Below, piece by piece: positions 7,561 through 16,800 of a stretch of 64,000 nucleotides of DNA (within the stretch, counting starts at the first letter, position 1; each line of letters begins with the position of its first letter). The notes below the pieces were generated by a model. That model saw only the letters and a list, made by a program, of their open reading frames with translations, made no database searches and was not told the DNA's origin. The position numbers and the translations under genes are program-made. The DNA comes from Pseudomonas hormoni (GTDB lineage: Bacteria; Pseudomonadota; Gammaproteobacteria; Pseudomonadales; Pseudomonadaceae): positions 3,768,001 to 3,832,000 of the forward strand of contig NZ_CP075566.1 of assembly GCF_018502625.1 (NCBI RefSeq), written 5' to 3'.

Positions 7561-8243
7561 CACTTTTTCAATTCCTCTCCACCATCGGCCGGCCCGAGGC
7601 GATAACCCAGGCCGCGCACGGTCTCAACAATGCCGTTACCCAGTTTGCGCCGCAGGTGATGGATATGCACGTTGAGGGCGTTGCTTTCCAGTTCATCGTT
7701 GAAACCGTAGACGCTGTCTTTCAACTGCTCGGTGGACAGCACCCGACCACGGTTATGCAGCAAGGCCTGCAGCAGCGATTGCTCGCGTCGCGACAAATCC
7801 ACCGGCTGACCGCCAAGCATGGTTTCGCGGCTGCTCGGATCATAAGTCAGACGGCCGTGCTCGATCAGGTTGACGCTGCGCCCCGCCACCCGTCGCAACA
7901 GGGTATGCAGGCGCGCGGCGAGTTCACGCAGGTCGAACGGCTTGAGCAAGTAGTCATCGGCACCGGCTTGCAGGCCGTCGACGCGATCGGTCACCGAATC
8001 CCGAGCGGTGAGGATCAGCACCGGGATTTCCAGACCGCTGTTTCGCAACTGCTGCAACAGCTTCAAACCGTCTTCATCCGGCAGCCCGAGGTCGAGCACC
8101 ATCACGTCGAACTCGGCGACCTTGAGCATCGCCCGGGCAGCCGAGGCCGTGGCCACGTGCTCCACCGTCAGGCCCTGAGCGGTGAGGCCGGCGACAATGC
8201 CGCTGGCAATCAGCTCATCGTCTTCGCAAACCAGTACGTGCAT
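7560..8243 (-). CDS. dsbR: OmpR-family response regulator, DsbR-like
   Basis: A 227-residue cytoplasmic regulator. The receiver domain (about 1-115) has the acidic pair EDDE, the phospho-acceptor in VMVLDLGLPDEDG and the lysine in LLKPFD. A winged-helix output domain follows (about 125-220, ending in HIHHLRRKLG...VRGLGYRL). I start at ATG 8243 because GGAG lies 6 bp upstream; the ATG four codons earlier lacks a ribosome site. The stop is coupled to dsbS. The gene is divergent from the dsb operon and probably activates it. Tandem 11-bp-spaced half-sites occur upstream of dsbD (9349-9370) and upstream of this gene (8283-8299), as expected for a regulator of this family that binds direct repeats. 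Confidence 0.85.
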   Translation of the reverse strand: MHVLVCEDDELIASGIVAGLTAQGLTVEHVATASAARAMLKVAEFDVMVLDLGLPDEDGLKLLQQLRNSGLEIPVLILTARDSVTDRVDGLQAGADDYLLKPFDLRELAARLHTLLRRVAGRSVNLIEHGRLTYDPSSRETMLGGQPVDLSRREQSLLQALLHNRGRVLSTEQLKDSVYGFNDELESNALNVHIHHLRRKLGNGIVETVRGLGYRLGPADGGEELKK

Positions 8244-8601
8244 GGTGAGCTCCATTAAAAACGGCTATTCAATCAAATCGACATTAAGCCTCGATTATGT
8301 CGAAGTCAGAGACAGGATAAAAGCAGAAATCCTGACGCTAAATATTGCATAACAAAAGCCTGTACAAGTGCAAAGTACGGCCGCGATACAAACCAACTAC
8401 AACTAGACACCTCATCTTCACTCTGCCAAACACCGCAACAAATACTTTTTAAAAAACACCACGCCCACCCTCTATCAAGCTATAGAATTAAAACCAGAAC
8501 CCGACACAACCAAGATTCAGTAAAGAACATATTGAAACCTACTTTACTCAATCTTTTTCAACACACTTGAAAAGCTCTCTAAAAACGAAAGGAATCAGAC
8601 C
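8244..8601. other. AT-rich intergenic region, dsbR / hemopexin-like gene
   Basis: This 358-bp divergent spacer is visibly richer in A/T than its flanks. It should hold the dsbR promoter (candidate box at 8283-8299) and the promoter of the propeller gene at 8602. No open frame with a ribosome site, no REP and no convincing hairpin was seen. Confidence 0.6.
8283..8299 (-). promoter_or_regulatory. candidate DsbR box upstream of dsbR
   Basis: On the minus strand CATAAT and CTTAAT start 11 bp apart, 40 bp before the dsbR ATG. The layout resembles the CTTAAT-N5-CTTAAT direct repeats bound by PmrA/QseB-type regulators and the pair upstream of dsbD, but one half-site is imperfect. Confidence 0.4.
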
Positions 8602-9315
8602 ATGTCAAAACTTAAAAACTTTGTTGCCGTTGACTGGCGCTCTGGGAAAGACAAAATTTATTTCTTCTTCAAAGACAGTAACACTTACACTCGATTTGAT
8701 ATCGCAGATGAAAAAGCAGCCGAGGGCTTCCCGAAAGCGATCAATCATAGTAGTTGGCACGACTTTCACGAGCACGTCAAAGACTTACGATTTGGGTTCA
8801 CCACCACGCATGTTGAAGTAGAACGCTCGAATAATACCGACCAGGATCATCTCTGGCTTTTCTATTATGATCGCGTGCCGATGGTCTGCAAATATGACCA
8901 GGACACAGACAAAGTTATCCGTCGCACCCCTGTTGCCAAATCGATATGGAAGTGCCTTCTTCCGTATTTTGACAATATCATCTTCGGCACATGGTGGCGC
9001 ACCTCGTCATTTGGACGGGCGCCAATCAGACTTCTCATGAACAACGGCAAATCGCTGTATGTCGACTTGGGAAGCGCACAGGATATTGAGGCTTCAGTGA
9101 GGATTGAAACCATCAACAACACCACATGGCCCGGCCTGGAGCCATATATGCATCGAATCATTACTGCCGCACAAAATGATCGAACGTTTGCCAGTAGTCT
9201 CCTATACATCTTCCTGACCAATAACGAGTGCCTCGTTTACAACATCCCGGACAACAAAGTCGAAGACCGTTATGTAGTCAGTGACGACACGTGGCCCGGT
9301 CTGCTGCGCGACTGA
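8602..9315 (+). CDS. hemopexin-like four-bladed propeller protein
   Basis: A 237-residue protein that divides into four similar units of about 50-64 residues (roughly 8-61, 62-125, 126-185, 186-237). Each opens with a short hydrophobic strand (FVAVDW, LRFGF, IIFGTWW, IITAAQ). A strand pair follows that resembles the hemopexin pattern Y.FF.....Y.R.D (KIYFFFKD...YTRFD; LWLFYYD...VCKYD; IRLLMNNGKSLYVD; LLYIFLTN...LVYN). Each unit ends near W-P-G-L or a variant (SWHDF, IWKCL, TWPGL, TWPGL). This fits a single hemopexin-type beta-propeller, as in the photopexins of Photorhabdus and plant PA2 albumins. There is no signal peptide. AGGA lies 8 bp before the ATG. Base composition is lower in GC than the flanking dsb genes, suggesting acquisition. 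The ligand is unknown. Confidence 0.68.
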   Translation: MSKLKNFVAVDWRSGKDKIYFFFKDSNTYTRFDIADEKAAEGFPKAINHSSWHDFHEHVKDLRFGFTTTHVEVERSNNTDQDHLWLFYYDRVPMVCKYDQDTDKVIRRTPVAKSIWKCLLPYFDNIIFGTWWRTSSFGRAPIRLLMNNGKSLYVDLGSAQDIEASVRIETINNTTWPGLEPYMHRIITAAQNDRTFASSLLYIFLTNNECLVYNIPDNKVEDRYVVSDDTWPGLLRD

Positions 9316-9348
9316 GCTTCATCACGGCCCATGGCAGTCTTGCGTGGC

Positions 9349-9370
9349 GGTTAATCACCGGTTAATCGCC
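9349..9370 (+). promoter_or_regulatory. tandem repeat operator upstream of dsbD (candidate DsbR site)
   Basis: GGTTAATCACC (9349-9359) is followed immediately by GGTTAATCGCC (9360-9370), two 11-bp direct repeats differing at one base. One-turn spacing of TTAA-containing half-sites is typical of OmpR/PmrA-class operators. The repeats lie 44 bp before the dsbD ATG. Confidence 0.62.
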
Positions 9371-9413
9371 ACCCACCATTGTGCACTCACTTGCACAAGG
9401 ACAAGCCTGAACC

Positions 9414-11150
9414 ATGCGTCGACTTTTTTTCTTTTTTGCTCTCTTGATCTCGGGTCTGGCCCAGGCGGGGACCAACCCGTTCGAAACCAAACCCGACTTT
9501 CTACCCGTCGAAAAAGCGTTCATTTTCACCTCCGAACGCCTGGAGTCCGGGGAAACACAGCTCTACTGGCAGATCGCGGATGGTTACTACCTGTACCAGC
9601 AACGCCTGAAGTTTGATGGCCTGCCCGCCGAGCTCAAGCCGACATTGCCCCAAGGCGAATCCCACAGCGATGAGTTTTTTGGCGAACAGCAAGTCTATCG
9701 TCAAGGCCTGGAACTGAAGATCCCGGCGGGCGCCACAGGGCAAATCAAGGTGGGTTTCCAGGGCTGCGCCGATGCCGGTCTGTGTTATCCGCCGCAAACC
9801 CAGGTCGTGGATCTGGGCGGAAAAGCGGTCACGTCCGTGGTTGACGAAGCCCCGGACCAAGCCCTGGCCAGCGGCCTGCAACAACGGGCGCTGGGCTGGA
9901 GTTTGCTGGTGTTTTTCGGTCTGGGCCTGTTGCTGGCCTTCACCCCTTGTTCGTTGCCGATGCTGCCGATTCTGGCCGGTTTGATCGTTGGCAGTGGCGC
10001 CACGCCCAAACGCGGTTTTGCGTTGGCCACCAGCTATGTCGTGAGCATGGCGCTGGTGTATGCAGCGATGGGCGTACTGGCGGCGCTGCTCGGTGCGAAC
10101 CTTCAGGCGCTGCTGCAAAACCCTTGGCTGTTGGGCTCTTTCGCCGCGGTGTTCGTGTTGCTGGCACTGCCGATGTTCGGGTTCTTCGAACTGCAATTGC
10201 CGGTGGCTGTGCGGGATCGGCTGGAGAATGTCTCCCGTAATCAGCGTGGTGGCAGCCTGATCGGTGCGGGCGTGTTGGGCGCCTTGTCCGGTTTGCTGGT
10301 CGGCCCGTGCATGACCGCGCCGCTGGCGGGCGCCCTGCTCTACATCGCGCAAAGCGGCAACGCGTTGCACGGCGGGTTGATTCTGTTCGCCATGGGCATC
10401 GGCATCGGTGTGCCGCTGCTGTTGCTGGTGACGGTCGGCAATCGCTTCCTGCCTAAACCCGGCGCATGGATGAACTTGCTCAAAGGCGTATTCGGCTTCC
10501 TGTTCCTGGCCACGGCCCTGCTGATGCTGCGGCCGGTGCTGGACGAATCGCTGTGGATCGGCCTGTGTGGTGCGTTGTTGCTGATTGCCGCCTACAGCGC
10601 CTGGAAACAGTCGGAAGGTTTCGGCCGCGTCGCGCATCTGTTCGGTGCCAGCTCATTGTTGCTCGGCGTTTGGGGCAGCCTGTTGATGATCGGTGCGGCA
10701 GGCGGCAGTGATGACCTGTTGAAACCGCTGCAGGTCTATAGCACTGCCAATGCGAGCAATGTCGCCCGCCCGGTTGGCCACGACGCCTTCACCACGATCA
10801 AGGACCCGACCGCGTTGCAACGGGAACTCGACGCGGCGCAGGCTCAGGGCCAATGGGTGTTGCTGGACTACTACGCCGACTGGTGCGTGTCCTGCAAGGT
10901 CATGGAAAAACAGGTCTTCGGCCAAACCCGTGTCCTTGACGCCTTGAACGACGTGCGCTTGCTACGGTTGGACGTCACCGCCGACAATGCCGCCAGCCGC
11001 GAACTGCTCGGCCGATATAAAGTGCCGGGGCCACCGAGTTTTCTGTGGATCGGCGCCGACGGCATCGAGCGTCGTAGCCAGCGCATCACCGGCGAGGTCG
11101 ATGCCGACACTTTCCTGCAACGCTGGACCACCACCCGAGACGCCCGTTAA
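9414..11150 (+). CDS. dsbD: thiol:disulfide interchange protein DsbD
   Basis: This protein passes electrons from cytoplasmic thioredoxin across the inner membrane to periplasmic thiol reductases. The 578 residues show the full three-domain plan. There is a signal peptide (about 1-19, ...LISGLAQA). A periplasmic alpha domain follows with its cysteine pair in GCADAGLCYPP. The membrane beta domain (about 160-430, eight helices) has cysteines in FTPCSLPMLPIL and VGPCMTAPLAG. The C-terminal thioredoxin-like gamma domain has DWCVSCKVMEK. The stop overlaps the next start (TAATG). It is the first gene of a three-gene operon with the TlpA-like protein and DsbG. The tandem boxes at 9349-9370 suggest control by the divergent DsbR. 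Confidence 0.93.
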   Translation: MRRLFFFFALLISGLAQAGTNPFETKPDFLPVEKAFIFTSERLESGETQLYWQIADGYYLYQQRLKFDGLPAELKPTLPQGESHSDEFFGEQQVYRQGLELKIPAGATGQIKVGFQGCADAGLCYPPQTQVVDLGGKAVTSVVDEAPDQALASGLQQRALGWSLLVFFGLGLLLAFTPCSLPMLPILAGLIVGSGATPKRGFALATSYVVSMALVYAAMGVLAALLGANLQALLQNPWLLGSFAAVFVLLALPMFGFFELQLPVAVRDRLENVSRNQRGGSLIGAGVLGALSGLLVGPCMTAPLAGALLYIAQSGNALHGGLILFAMGIGIGVPLLLLVTVGNRFLPKPGAWMNLLKGVFGFLFLATALLMLRPVLDESLWIGLCGALLLIAAYSAWKQSEGFGRVAHLFGASSLLLGVWGSLLMIGAAGGSDDLLKPLQVYSTANASNVARPVGHDAFTTIKDPTALQRELDAAQAQGQWVLLDYYADWCVSCKVMEKQVFGQTRVLDALNDVRLLRLDVTADNAASRELLGRYKVPGPPSFLWIGADGIERRSQRITGEVDADTFLQRWTTTRDAR

Positions 11151-12016
11151 TGCTGACTTTTACCCTCGGCACGTTTGCCATCGCGCTTAACCACCTGCTG
11201 CTGATCAGTGCCCTGGCGCTGGCGACGTTTGTCGGTTGGCGGGCGGCCAAGCGCGGTGGCGAGAATCCCGAGTCGGCGCTGTTCAGCCTGTTCCTGATCG
11301 GCATGCTGGCCGCCCGGGTCAGCTTCGTGGCGCTCTACTGGACGCACTATCGCAATGATCCGTGGCAAGTCATCGACTTGCGCGACGGCGGTTTCCTCGC
11401 GTTGCCCGGCGTGATCGTGCTGTTACTCGCCACGTTGTATCGCGGCTGGCGTCGGCCGGGCTTGCGCCGTCCGTTGGGCTTCGGCGTGGCCAGCGGCCTG
11501 GCGTTCTGGGTGCTGGCCACCTTCTCGCTGACGATTTACGAACAAGGCACGCGCCTGCCGGACGTTACCCTGCGCAATGCCGCTGGCGAAACCGTGCAAC
11601 TGGCGGACTACAAGGGCGGACCGTTGGTGATCAATCTCTGGGCCACCTGGTGCCCGCCGTGCCGTCGGGAAATGCCGGTACTGGAAAACGCCCAGCAACA
11701 CCGCCCGGACCTGACCTTTCTGTTCGTCAATCAGGCCGAAAGCATGCAAAGCGTCAGCACCTTTCTGGAAACCCAGGGCCTGAGCCTGTCCAACGTGCTG
11801 TTCGACGGCAGTGGCCGGTTGGGCCAGGCGGTCGGCTCGATGGCGTTGCCGACTACGCTGTTCTATAGCCCCGACGGTCGCCTGTTGGGCAGCCACCTGG
11901 GCGAGCTGTCGGAAGCCAGCCTGGCTCGCGCCCTGGAAAACTTCGAGACCCCGAATCCTGCCGTACCGGCCACCTCTTCAAGGAAATTGCCATGCCCCGC
12001 CTCCGCCACCTGCTGA
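11150..12016 (+). CDS. membrane-anchored TlpA/DsbE-like thioredoxin protein
   Basis: A 288-residue thiol reductase. The N-terminal ~135 residues form about four membrane helices and resemble the membrane part of prolipoprotein diacylglyceryl transferase-like proteins. The C-terminal ~140 residues are a TlpA/ResA-type thioredoxin fold with active site NLWATWCPPCRREMP (C-P-P-C) and cis-proline loop SMALPTTLFY, facing the periplasm. The start is coupled to the dsbD stop. The coding end runs 25 bp into dsbG, so the last eight codons share sequence with the DsbG signal peptide. It corresponds in position to PA2477. Likely electron donor is DsbD; its client is unknown, with DsbG repair or cytochrome/copper proteins as possibilities. 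Confidence 0.85.
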   Translation: MLTFTLGTFAIALNHLLLISALALATFVGWRAAKRGGENPESALFSLFLIGMLAARVSFVALYWTHYRNDPWQVIDLRDGGFLALPGVIVLLLATLYRGWRRPGLRRPLGFGVASGLAFWVLATFSLTIYEQGTRLPDVTLRNAAGETVQLADYKGGPLVINLWATWCPPCRREMPVLENAQQHRPDLTFLFVNQAESMQSVSTFLETQGLSLSNVLFDGSGRLGQAVGSMALPTTLFYSPDGRLLGSHLGELSEASLARALENFETPNPAVPATSSRKLPCPASATC

Positions 12017-12762
12017 CGCTGACCCTGGGCGCCGCCCTGCTGCACTTGCCGTCGGTACAGGCCGCTGAAGAACTGCCCGAAGCGATCAAGAAGATCGAAG
12101 CCAAGGGCGCCAAAATCGTCGGCCAGTTCGACGCGCCCGACGGTCTGCGCGGTTATGCCGCGCAGTACCAGAACCGCGGCATGGCCCTGTACCTGACCCC
12201 GGATGGCAAACATGTGTTGCTGGGCAGTTTGTACGACGCCGAAGGCAATGACCTGAGCAGCGCGCCCTTGCAGAAGCTGGTTTACGCGCCGATGGCCAAG
12301 GAAGTCTGGGGCAAGATGGAAGCCAGCAACTGGATCGGTGACGGCAACAAGGACGCACCACGTGTGGTGTACCTGTTCAGCGATCCGAACTGCCCTTACT
12401 GCAACATGTTCTGGGAACAGGCGCGGCCGTGGGTGAAGGCCGGCAAGGTGCAATTGCGGCACATCATGGTCGGCATTATTCGTGAGGACAGTCCGGGCAA
12501 ATCAGCCGCGCTGCTGGCGGCCAAGGATCCACAAAAAGCCCTGCAAGAGCACGAAGGTGCCGGCAAGGCCAGTTCGCTCAAGGCCCTCAAAGACATACCG
12601 CCAGCGATAGAGGCGAAACTGGCGGCGAACATGCAGTTGATGGAAGACCTGGAGTTGCAGGCGACGCCGGCGATTTTCTACATGGACGACAAGGGTGAGT
12701 TGCAACAGCAGCAAGGTGCGCCTTCGCCGGACAAGTTGGTGAAGATTCTCGGGCCGAAGTAG
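11992..12762 (+). CDS. dsbG: periplasmic disulfide isomerase/sulfenate reductase DsbG
   Basis: A 256-residue DsbC/DsbG-family protein. The signal peptide is MPRLRHLLTLTLGAALLHLPSVQA. A dimerisation/linker region (about 25-110) precedes the thioredoxin domain with FSDPNCPYCNMFW (C-P-Y-C, the DsbG-type motif). The cis-proline loop is LQATPAIFY, where the threonine before proline is typical of DsbG rather than DsbC. DsbG protects single cysteines of periplasmic proteins and is kept reduced by DsbD, encoded two genes upstream. The ATG at 11992 has AAGGAAA 5-10 bp upstream and overlaps the preceding gene. A strong palindrome follows 35 bp after the stop. Confidence 0.92.
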   Translation: MPRLRHLLTLTLGAALLHLPSVQAAEELPEAIKKIEAKGAKIVGQFDAPDGLRGYAAQYQNRGMALYLTPDGKHVLLGSLYDAEGNDLSSAPLQKLVYAPMAKEVWGKMEASNWIGDGNKDAPRVVYLFSDPNCPYCNMFWEQARPWVKAGKVQLRHIMVGIIREDSPGKSAALLAAKDPQKALQEHEGAGKASSLKALKDIPPAIEAKLAANMQLMEDLELQATPAIFYMDDKGELQQQQGAPSPDKLVKILGPK

Positions 12763-12796
12763 TTTTTCCTGATTCTTTAGTGTTTTTGCCGGCCTC

Positions 12797-12887
12797 TTCG
12801 CGGGCAAGCCTCGCTCCTACAGGATTTATGTCGATCACAATATTTGCAATCGACATAAATCCTGTAGGAGCGAGGCTTGCCCGCGAA
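12797..12887. repeat. REPIN with 39-bp perfect arms between convergent genes
   Basis: The arms 12797-12835 and 12849-12887 are exact complements with a 13-bp loop. The outer 24 bp are REP (TTCGCGGGCAAGCCTCGC...), and the inner 15 bp (GATTTATGTCGAT) are also paired, which is unusual. It sits between the convergent ends of dsbG and the hydrolase gene and may act as a bidirectional transcript end. Confidence 0.93.
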
Positions 12888-12904
12888 GGCGTCAATACGA
12901 TCGA

Positions 12905-13717
12905 CTAATTTCTCTCAGCCAGAAACTTCAGCAAAGCCTCAGTCACAAACGACGGATTCTCCAGATTGGAGATATGCCCCGCCTCCGGCACCAGCACACA
13001 CGGGCAACCGATCAACCCGGCCATTTCATGCGCCTCCGACGGCGGCCGCGGCTTGTCCTGATCGCCACACATCACCAGCGTGGTGTCAGCCTTCAACTCG
13101 CCCAGACGCGGCAACAAATCATCCCGACCAAACGTAATCCGGCCCATCGGCACGATGCTTTGACGCAGGCGCTCCGGCGGCAACGCGGCCAGTTTCGCGC
13201 GGAAATCCTGATACAGCGCCGACTGCGGATCGATGCCCGGACGGAAGAAGATCGGCACCACGATGTCGAGCAGTTGCGGGGCAATCACGCCGGTGTCTTC
13301 GATCTGTTTGAACAGCGAAAAATAGTACTGGCGAGTTGGTTCCGGTTCGACGCCGACGTAGGTGTCCATCAGCACCAGGCCATTGATTCGCTGCGGCGCC
13401 GACAAGGCCAGGCGCACGCCCCACATGCCGCCTACCGACAGACCGACCAGCGTGACCCGGTCGATGTCCAGATGATCGAGCAACGCCAGTGCCTGACGGG
13501 CAATGTCATCCAGCGATTGCGTGCCTTCGGGTAGCGGGCCTGATTCACCGTGGCCCCACAGGTCCAGGGCGATGACCCGGTATTGCTGCGACAGCGCGGC
13601 AATCTGCGGCGCCCACATGGTTTGGTCCCAGAGGTAGCTGCCGGCGAGCAGCACTGCGGGGCCGGTGCCTTTATCGATGTAGTGAAGGGGTTGTCCGTCA
13701 ATCGTAACGAGGGGCAT
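12905..13717 (-). CDS. alpha/beta-fold hydrolase
   Basis: A 270-residue single-domain hydrolase. The nucleophile elbow is GLSVGG (G-x-S-x-G) near residue 96. The oxyanion region is GSYLWDQTMW. LWGHGESG is the usual loop after strand 4, the acid lies in MCGDQD, and the catalytic histidine in EAGHISNLENP. The closest familiar relatives are 3-oxoadipate enol-lactonase-like (PcaD/MhpC class) hydrolases, but no substrate can be assigned. ATG 13717 has AAAGGA upstream. The longer frame adds 10 residues without a better site. It lies between dsbG and pvdL; no PvdS box was found before it, so a pyoverdine role is not supported. Confidence 0.8.
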   Translation of the reverse strand: MPLVTIDGQPLHYIDKGTGPAVLLAGSYLWDQTMWAPQIAALSQQYRVIALDLWGHGESGPLPEGTQSLDDIARQALALLDHLDIDRVTLVGLSVGGMWGVRLALSAPQRINGLVLMDTYVGVEPEPTRQYYFSLFKQIEDTGVIAPQLLDIVVPIFFRPGIDPQSALYQDFRAKLAALPPERLRQSIVPMGRITFGRDDLLPRLGELKADTTLVMCGDQDKPRPPSEAHEMAGLIGCPCVLVPEAGHISNLENPSFVTEALLKFLAERN

Positions 13718-13803
13718 TGACTGTTTCCTTTGTGAAAACTGGAGCACGGAGACTGTGCTGCTGTGGTTCCACAGTCAACCTTGTGGTGCTTTCAGTGGCC
13801 CCA

Positions 13804-13873
13804 TCGCCAGCAGGCTGTCTCCCACATTTGTTCTGCGAACACAGTTCAAATGTGGGAGCCAGCCTGCTGGCGA
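13804..13873. repeat. REPIN downstream of pvdL
   Basis: The 27-bp arms at 13804-13830 and 13847-13873 match with one mismatch (TCGCCAGCAGGCTGTCTCC... against ...AGCCTGCTGGCGA), with a 16-bp loop. It lies 26 bp after the pvdL stop and may serve as its transcript end. Confidence 0.88.
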
Positions 13874-13898
13874 ATAGGCCCTTACAGACGCTGGAAAA

Positions 13899-16800
13899 TC
13901 AGAGCCCCTCCAACTCCGCCATCAAGTCATTCAACCGATCCACCTTCTCCTCGGTGATGTCACTCGCGGCCAAGCCGTCGATGTACTCCGCCAGTTCCTC
14001 CACCGTGCTGCACTCGAACATCGCCCGCAGCGGCACATCCCGTTGCAGCGATTTCTGCACCCGCGAGGCAATCTGCGTCGCCAGCAGCGAATGCCCGCCC
14101 AACTCGAAGAAGTTGTCGCGTACACCGACCTTCTCGACCTTCAACACCTCGGCCCATATATCCGCCAACGTCTGCTCCAGCTCATTGCGCGGCGCCTGGT
14201 AATCCTGGTTCTGCAACTGGCCGATCTCCAGCGCCGGCAACGCCTTGCGATCCAGTTTGCCGTTGGCATTGAGCGGCATCCGCTCCAGCCACAACCAGTG
14301 CAGTGGCACCATGTATTCCGGCAGCTCGGCGCGCAGGCGTTGCTTGATGCGCTCCAGACGCTCGGTCGGATTCAGTGCCGAATCCGCTGCGACCAGATAG
14401 CCAACCAAGTGTTTACCGTTCACGCCTTCCTGCACACCGACCGCCGCTTCGCGGACCTCGGGTTGCTCGTGCAGACGCGCTTCGATTTCACCCAGTTCGA
14501 TACGGTAACCGCGAATCTTCACCTGATGGTCGATCCGCCCGACGTATTCCAGCACGCCGTCACTGCGCCGACGGGCCAGATCGCCAGTGCGATACAGACG
14601 ATCCCCCGGCTCACCAAACGGGTTCGGCACAAATACCTGCGCCGTGCGCAGCGGATCGCTGACATAACCGCGCCCGACACCCGTGCCGGCCACGCACAAC
14701 TCGCCCACCGCACCCAACGGCACCAGGTCCAGCGCGCCATCGAGCAGGTACAAACGGTTGTTGTCGGTCGGCGTACCAATCGGCAAATAGCTGCCGCGGG
14801 TCGAGGCCACGTCGACGCGGAAGAACGCCACGTCGTCCGAGCATTCCGCCGGCCCGTAGGCATTCACCAGCCCGATGTCCGGGTAGCGCAGCAGCCATTG
14901 GTGCGCGAGTTCCGGCGGCATCGCTTCACCCGTCGGCAGCATCCAGCGCAGGCCGTCGAGGCTCATGCGCTCCTGGGCGAGCATGCCCTGAATCAGCGAC
15001 GGCACGCTTTCCAGCACGGTGATGCCCTGGGCCGACACATGCGCCAGCAAACCTTGCGGATCGTGGGCGATGGTGTTCGGCACGATGTCGACCCGCGCGC
15101 CAAACAACGGCGCGGCAAGGAACTGCCAGACCGAAATGTCGAAGCTTTGTGAAGCAGTCTGCGCGATTACATCGGCGTCGCTGAGATTGAGGTACGGCAC
15201 CTTGCTCAACTGGTTATTGAGCATGCCGCGCTGTTCGACCATCACGCCTTTGGGCAGACCGGTCGAACCCGAGGTGTAAATCACGTAGGCGAGGTTGTCC
15301 GGGCCGCTGTAGATGCCCGGATTGGCCACCGACACATTGCTCGCCTGAACATCTTCCCACACCAACAACTTCGGCCGACTGGCGCAACCGAATTCCTCCA
15401 GCAGCGCCACCGCCTGGACGCGACAGGCCTGAGTGCACACCAGCAACGGCGTACGACTCAGGTCGATGATCCGGCTCAGACGCTGACTCGGCAGCCCCGG
15501 GTCCAGCGGCAGATAACCCGCCCCAGCCTTGAAGCTGCCGATGATCATCCCGAGCAGGTCGAGGTTACGTTCGGCCAGCAACGCCACCGGTTGATCCAGC
15601 CCGACACCCGCCGCGATCAGCGCATGACCGAGGCGGTTGCTGCGCTGGTTCAGCTCCACGTAACTGTGTTGCTGATCGAGGCAACTGGCGGCGATCCGTT
15701 GTGGATGCAACGCCACCTGCGCTTCGAACAACGCCACGTAGCTCTGCTCCAGCGGGTAATCGTGTTCGCTCTGGTTGCAGCCATGAATCAGGAAGTCTTG
15801 TTCCTCGGCGCCGAGCAACGGCAAGTCCGTCATGTCGCCATGGAAACCTTCGACCAGTGCCAGCAACAAACGTTTGAACTCACCGAGCATGCGCTCGACG
15901 GTCGACTCGTCGAAATAACGCTGGTCGTAAGACAGGTGCAAGCCCAGGTCATCGCCCGGATAGCACACCGCCGTCAGCGGGAAGTTGGTGTGGGTCCGAC
16001 CAGAATCCGAGGTCGCGTTGAGGCTCTGCGCACGGTCGAGCACCGAGACTTCCACCGGGGCGTTTTCGAACACGAACAGGCTGTCGAACAGCGGCTGGCC
16101 TTTCGGCAATTCGCTGTTTTCCTGAATGCTCACCAGTGGCAGGTATTCGTACTCGCGCAGTTGCATGTTGCTGTCGAGCAAGCCGCTCAGCCACTGGCGA
16201 ACACTGCAACGCTGATCGTCCTCGGGCATTTTCACCCGCAGCGCGATGCTGTTGATGAACAGCCCGACGGTGCGTTGCATTTCCGGCATTTCCACCGGAC
16301 GCCCGGCCACCGTGACGCCGAACAGCACGTCGCGATCACCGCTCAAACGCCGCAGCACCAGGGCCCACGCCGCTTGGGCGAAGGTGTTGATGGTCAGCTG
16401 ATGGGCCTGCGCCAGTTCACGCAGTTGTGCACCGTCGCGGGCATCGAGACGGGTGTAGCGGTCACCGACGATCATGCCGCCGCTGTCGCCCGCATGTTCA
16501 CGCAGGAACGGTCGGTCGCTCGGAATCGGCGTGGTCCGTTCGAAGCCTTGCAGGTTGGTTTTCCACCACTGCCGCGCTTCGTCCAGGCTCTGGCGTTGCA
16601 GCCAGCCGATGTAGTCGCGATAACGTGGCGGCACGGTCAATTGGACCTCGCGACCCTCACCCAGCGCGGTGTAGATCTCAAAGAAATCCGCCATCAACAG
16701 CGAGCGGCACCAGGCATCGATGAGGATGTGGTGGTTGCTCATCATGAACCAGTAGCGTGCTTCGCCAACTTTGATCAAACGCAGGTGGAACGGTGCCTGG

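Noticed and set aside
12905..13717. The alpha/beta hydrolase as the pyoverdine thioesterase PvdG
   Set aside because: Its motifs fit enol-lactonase-like hydrolases rather than type-II thioesterases, and it lacks a PvdS box.
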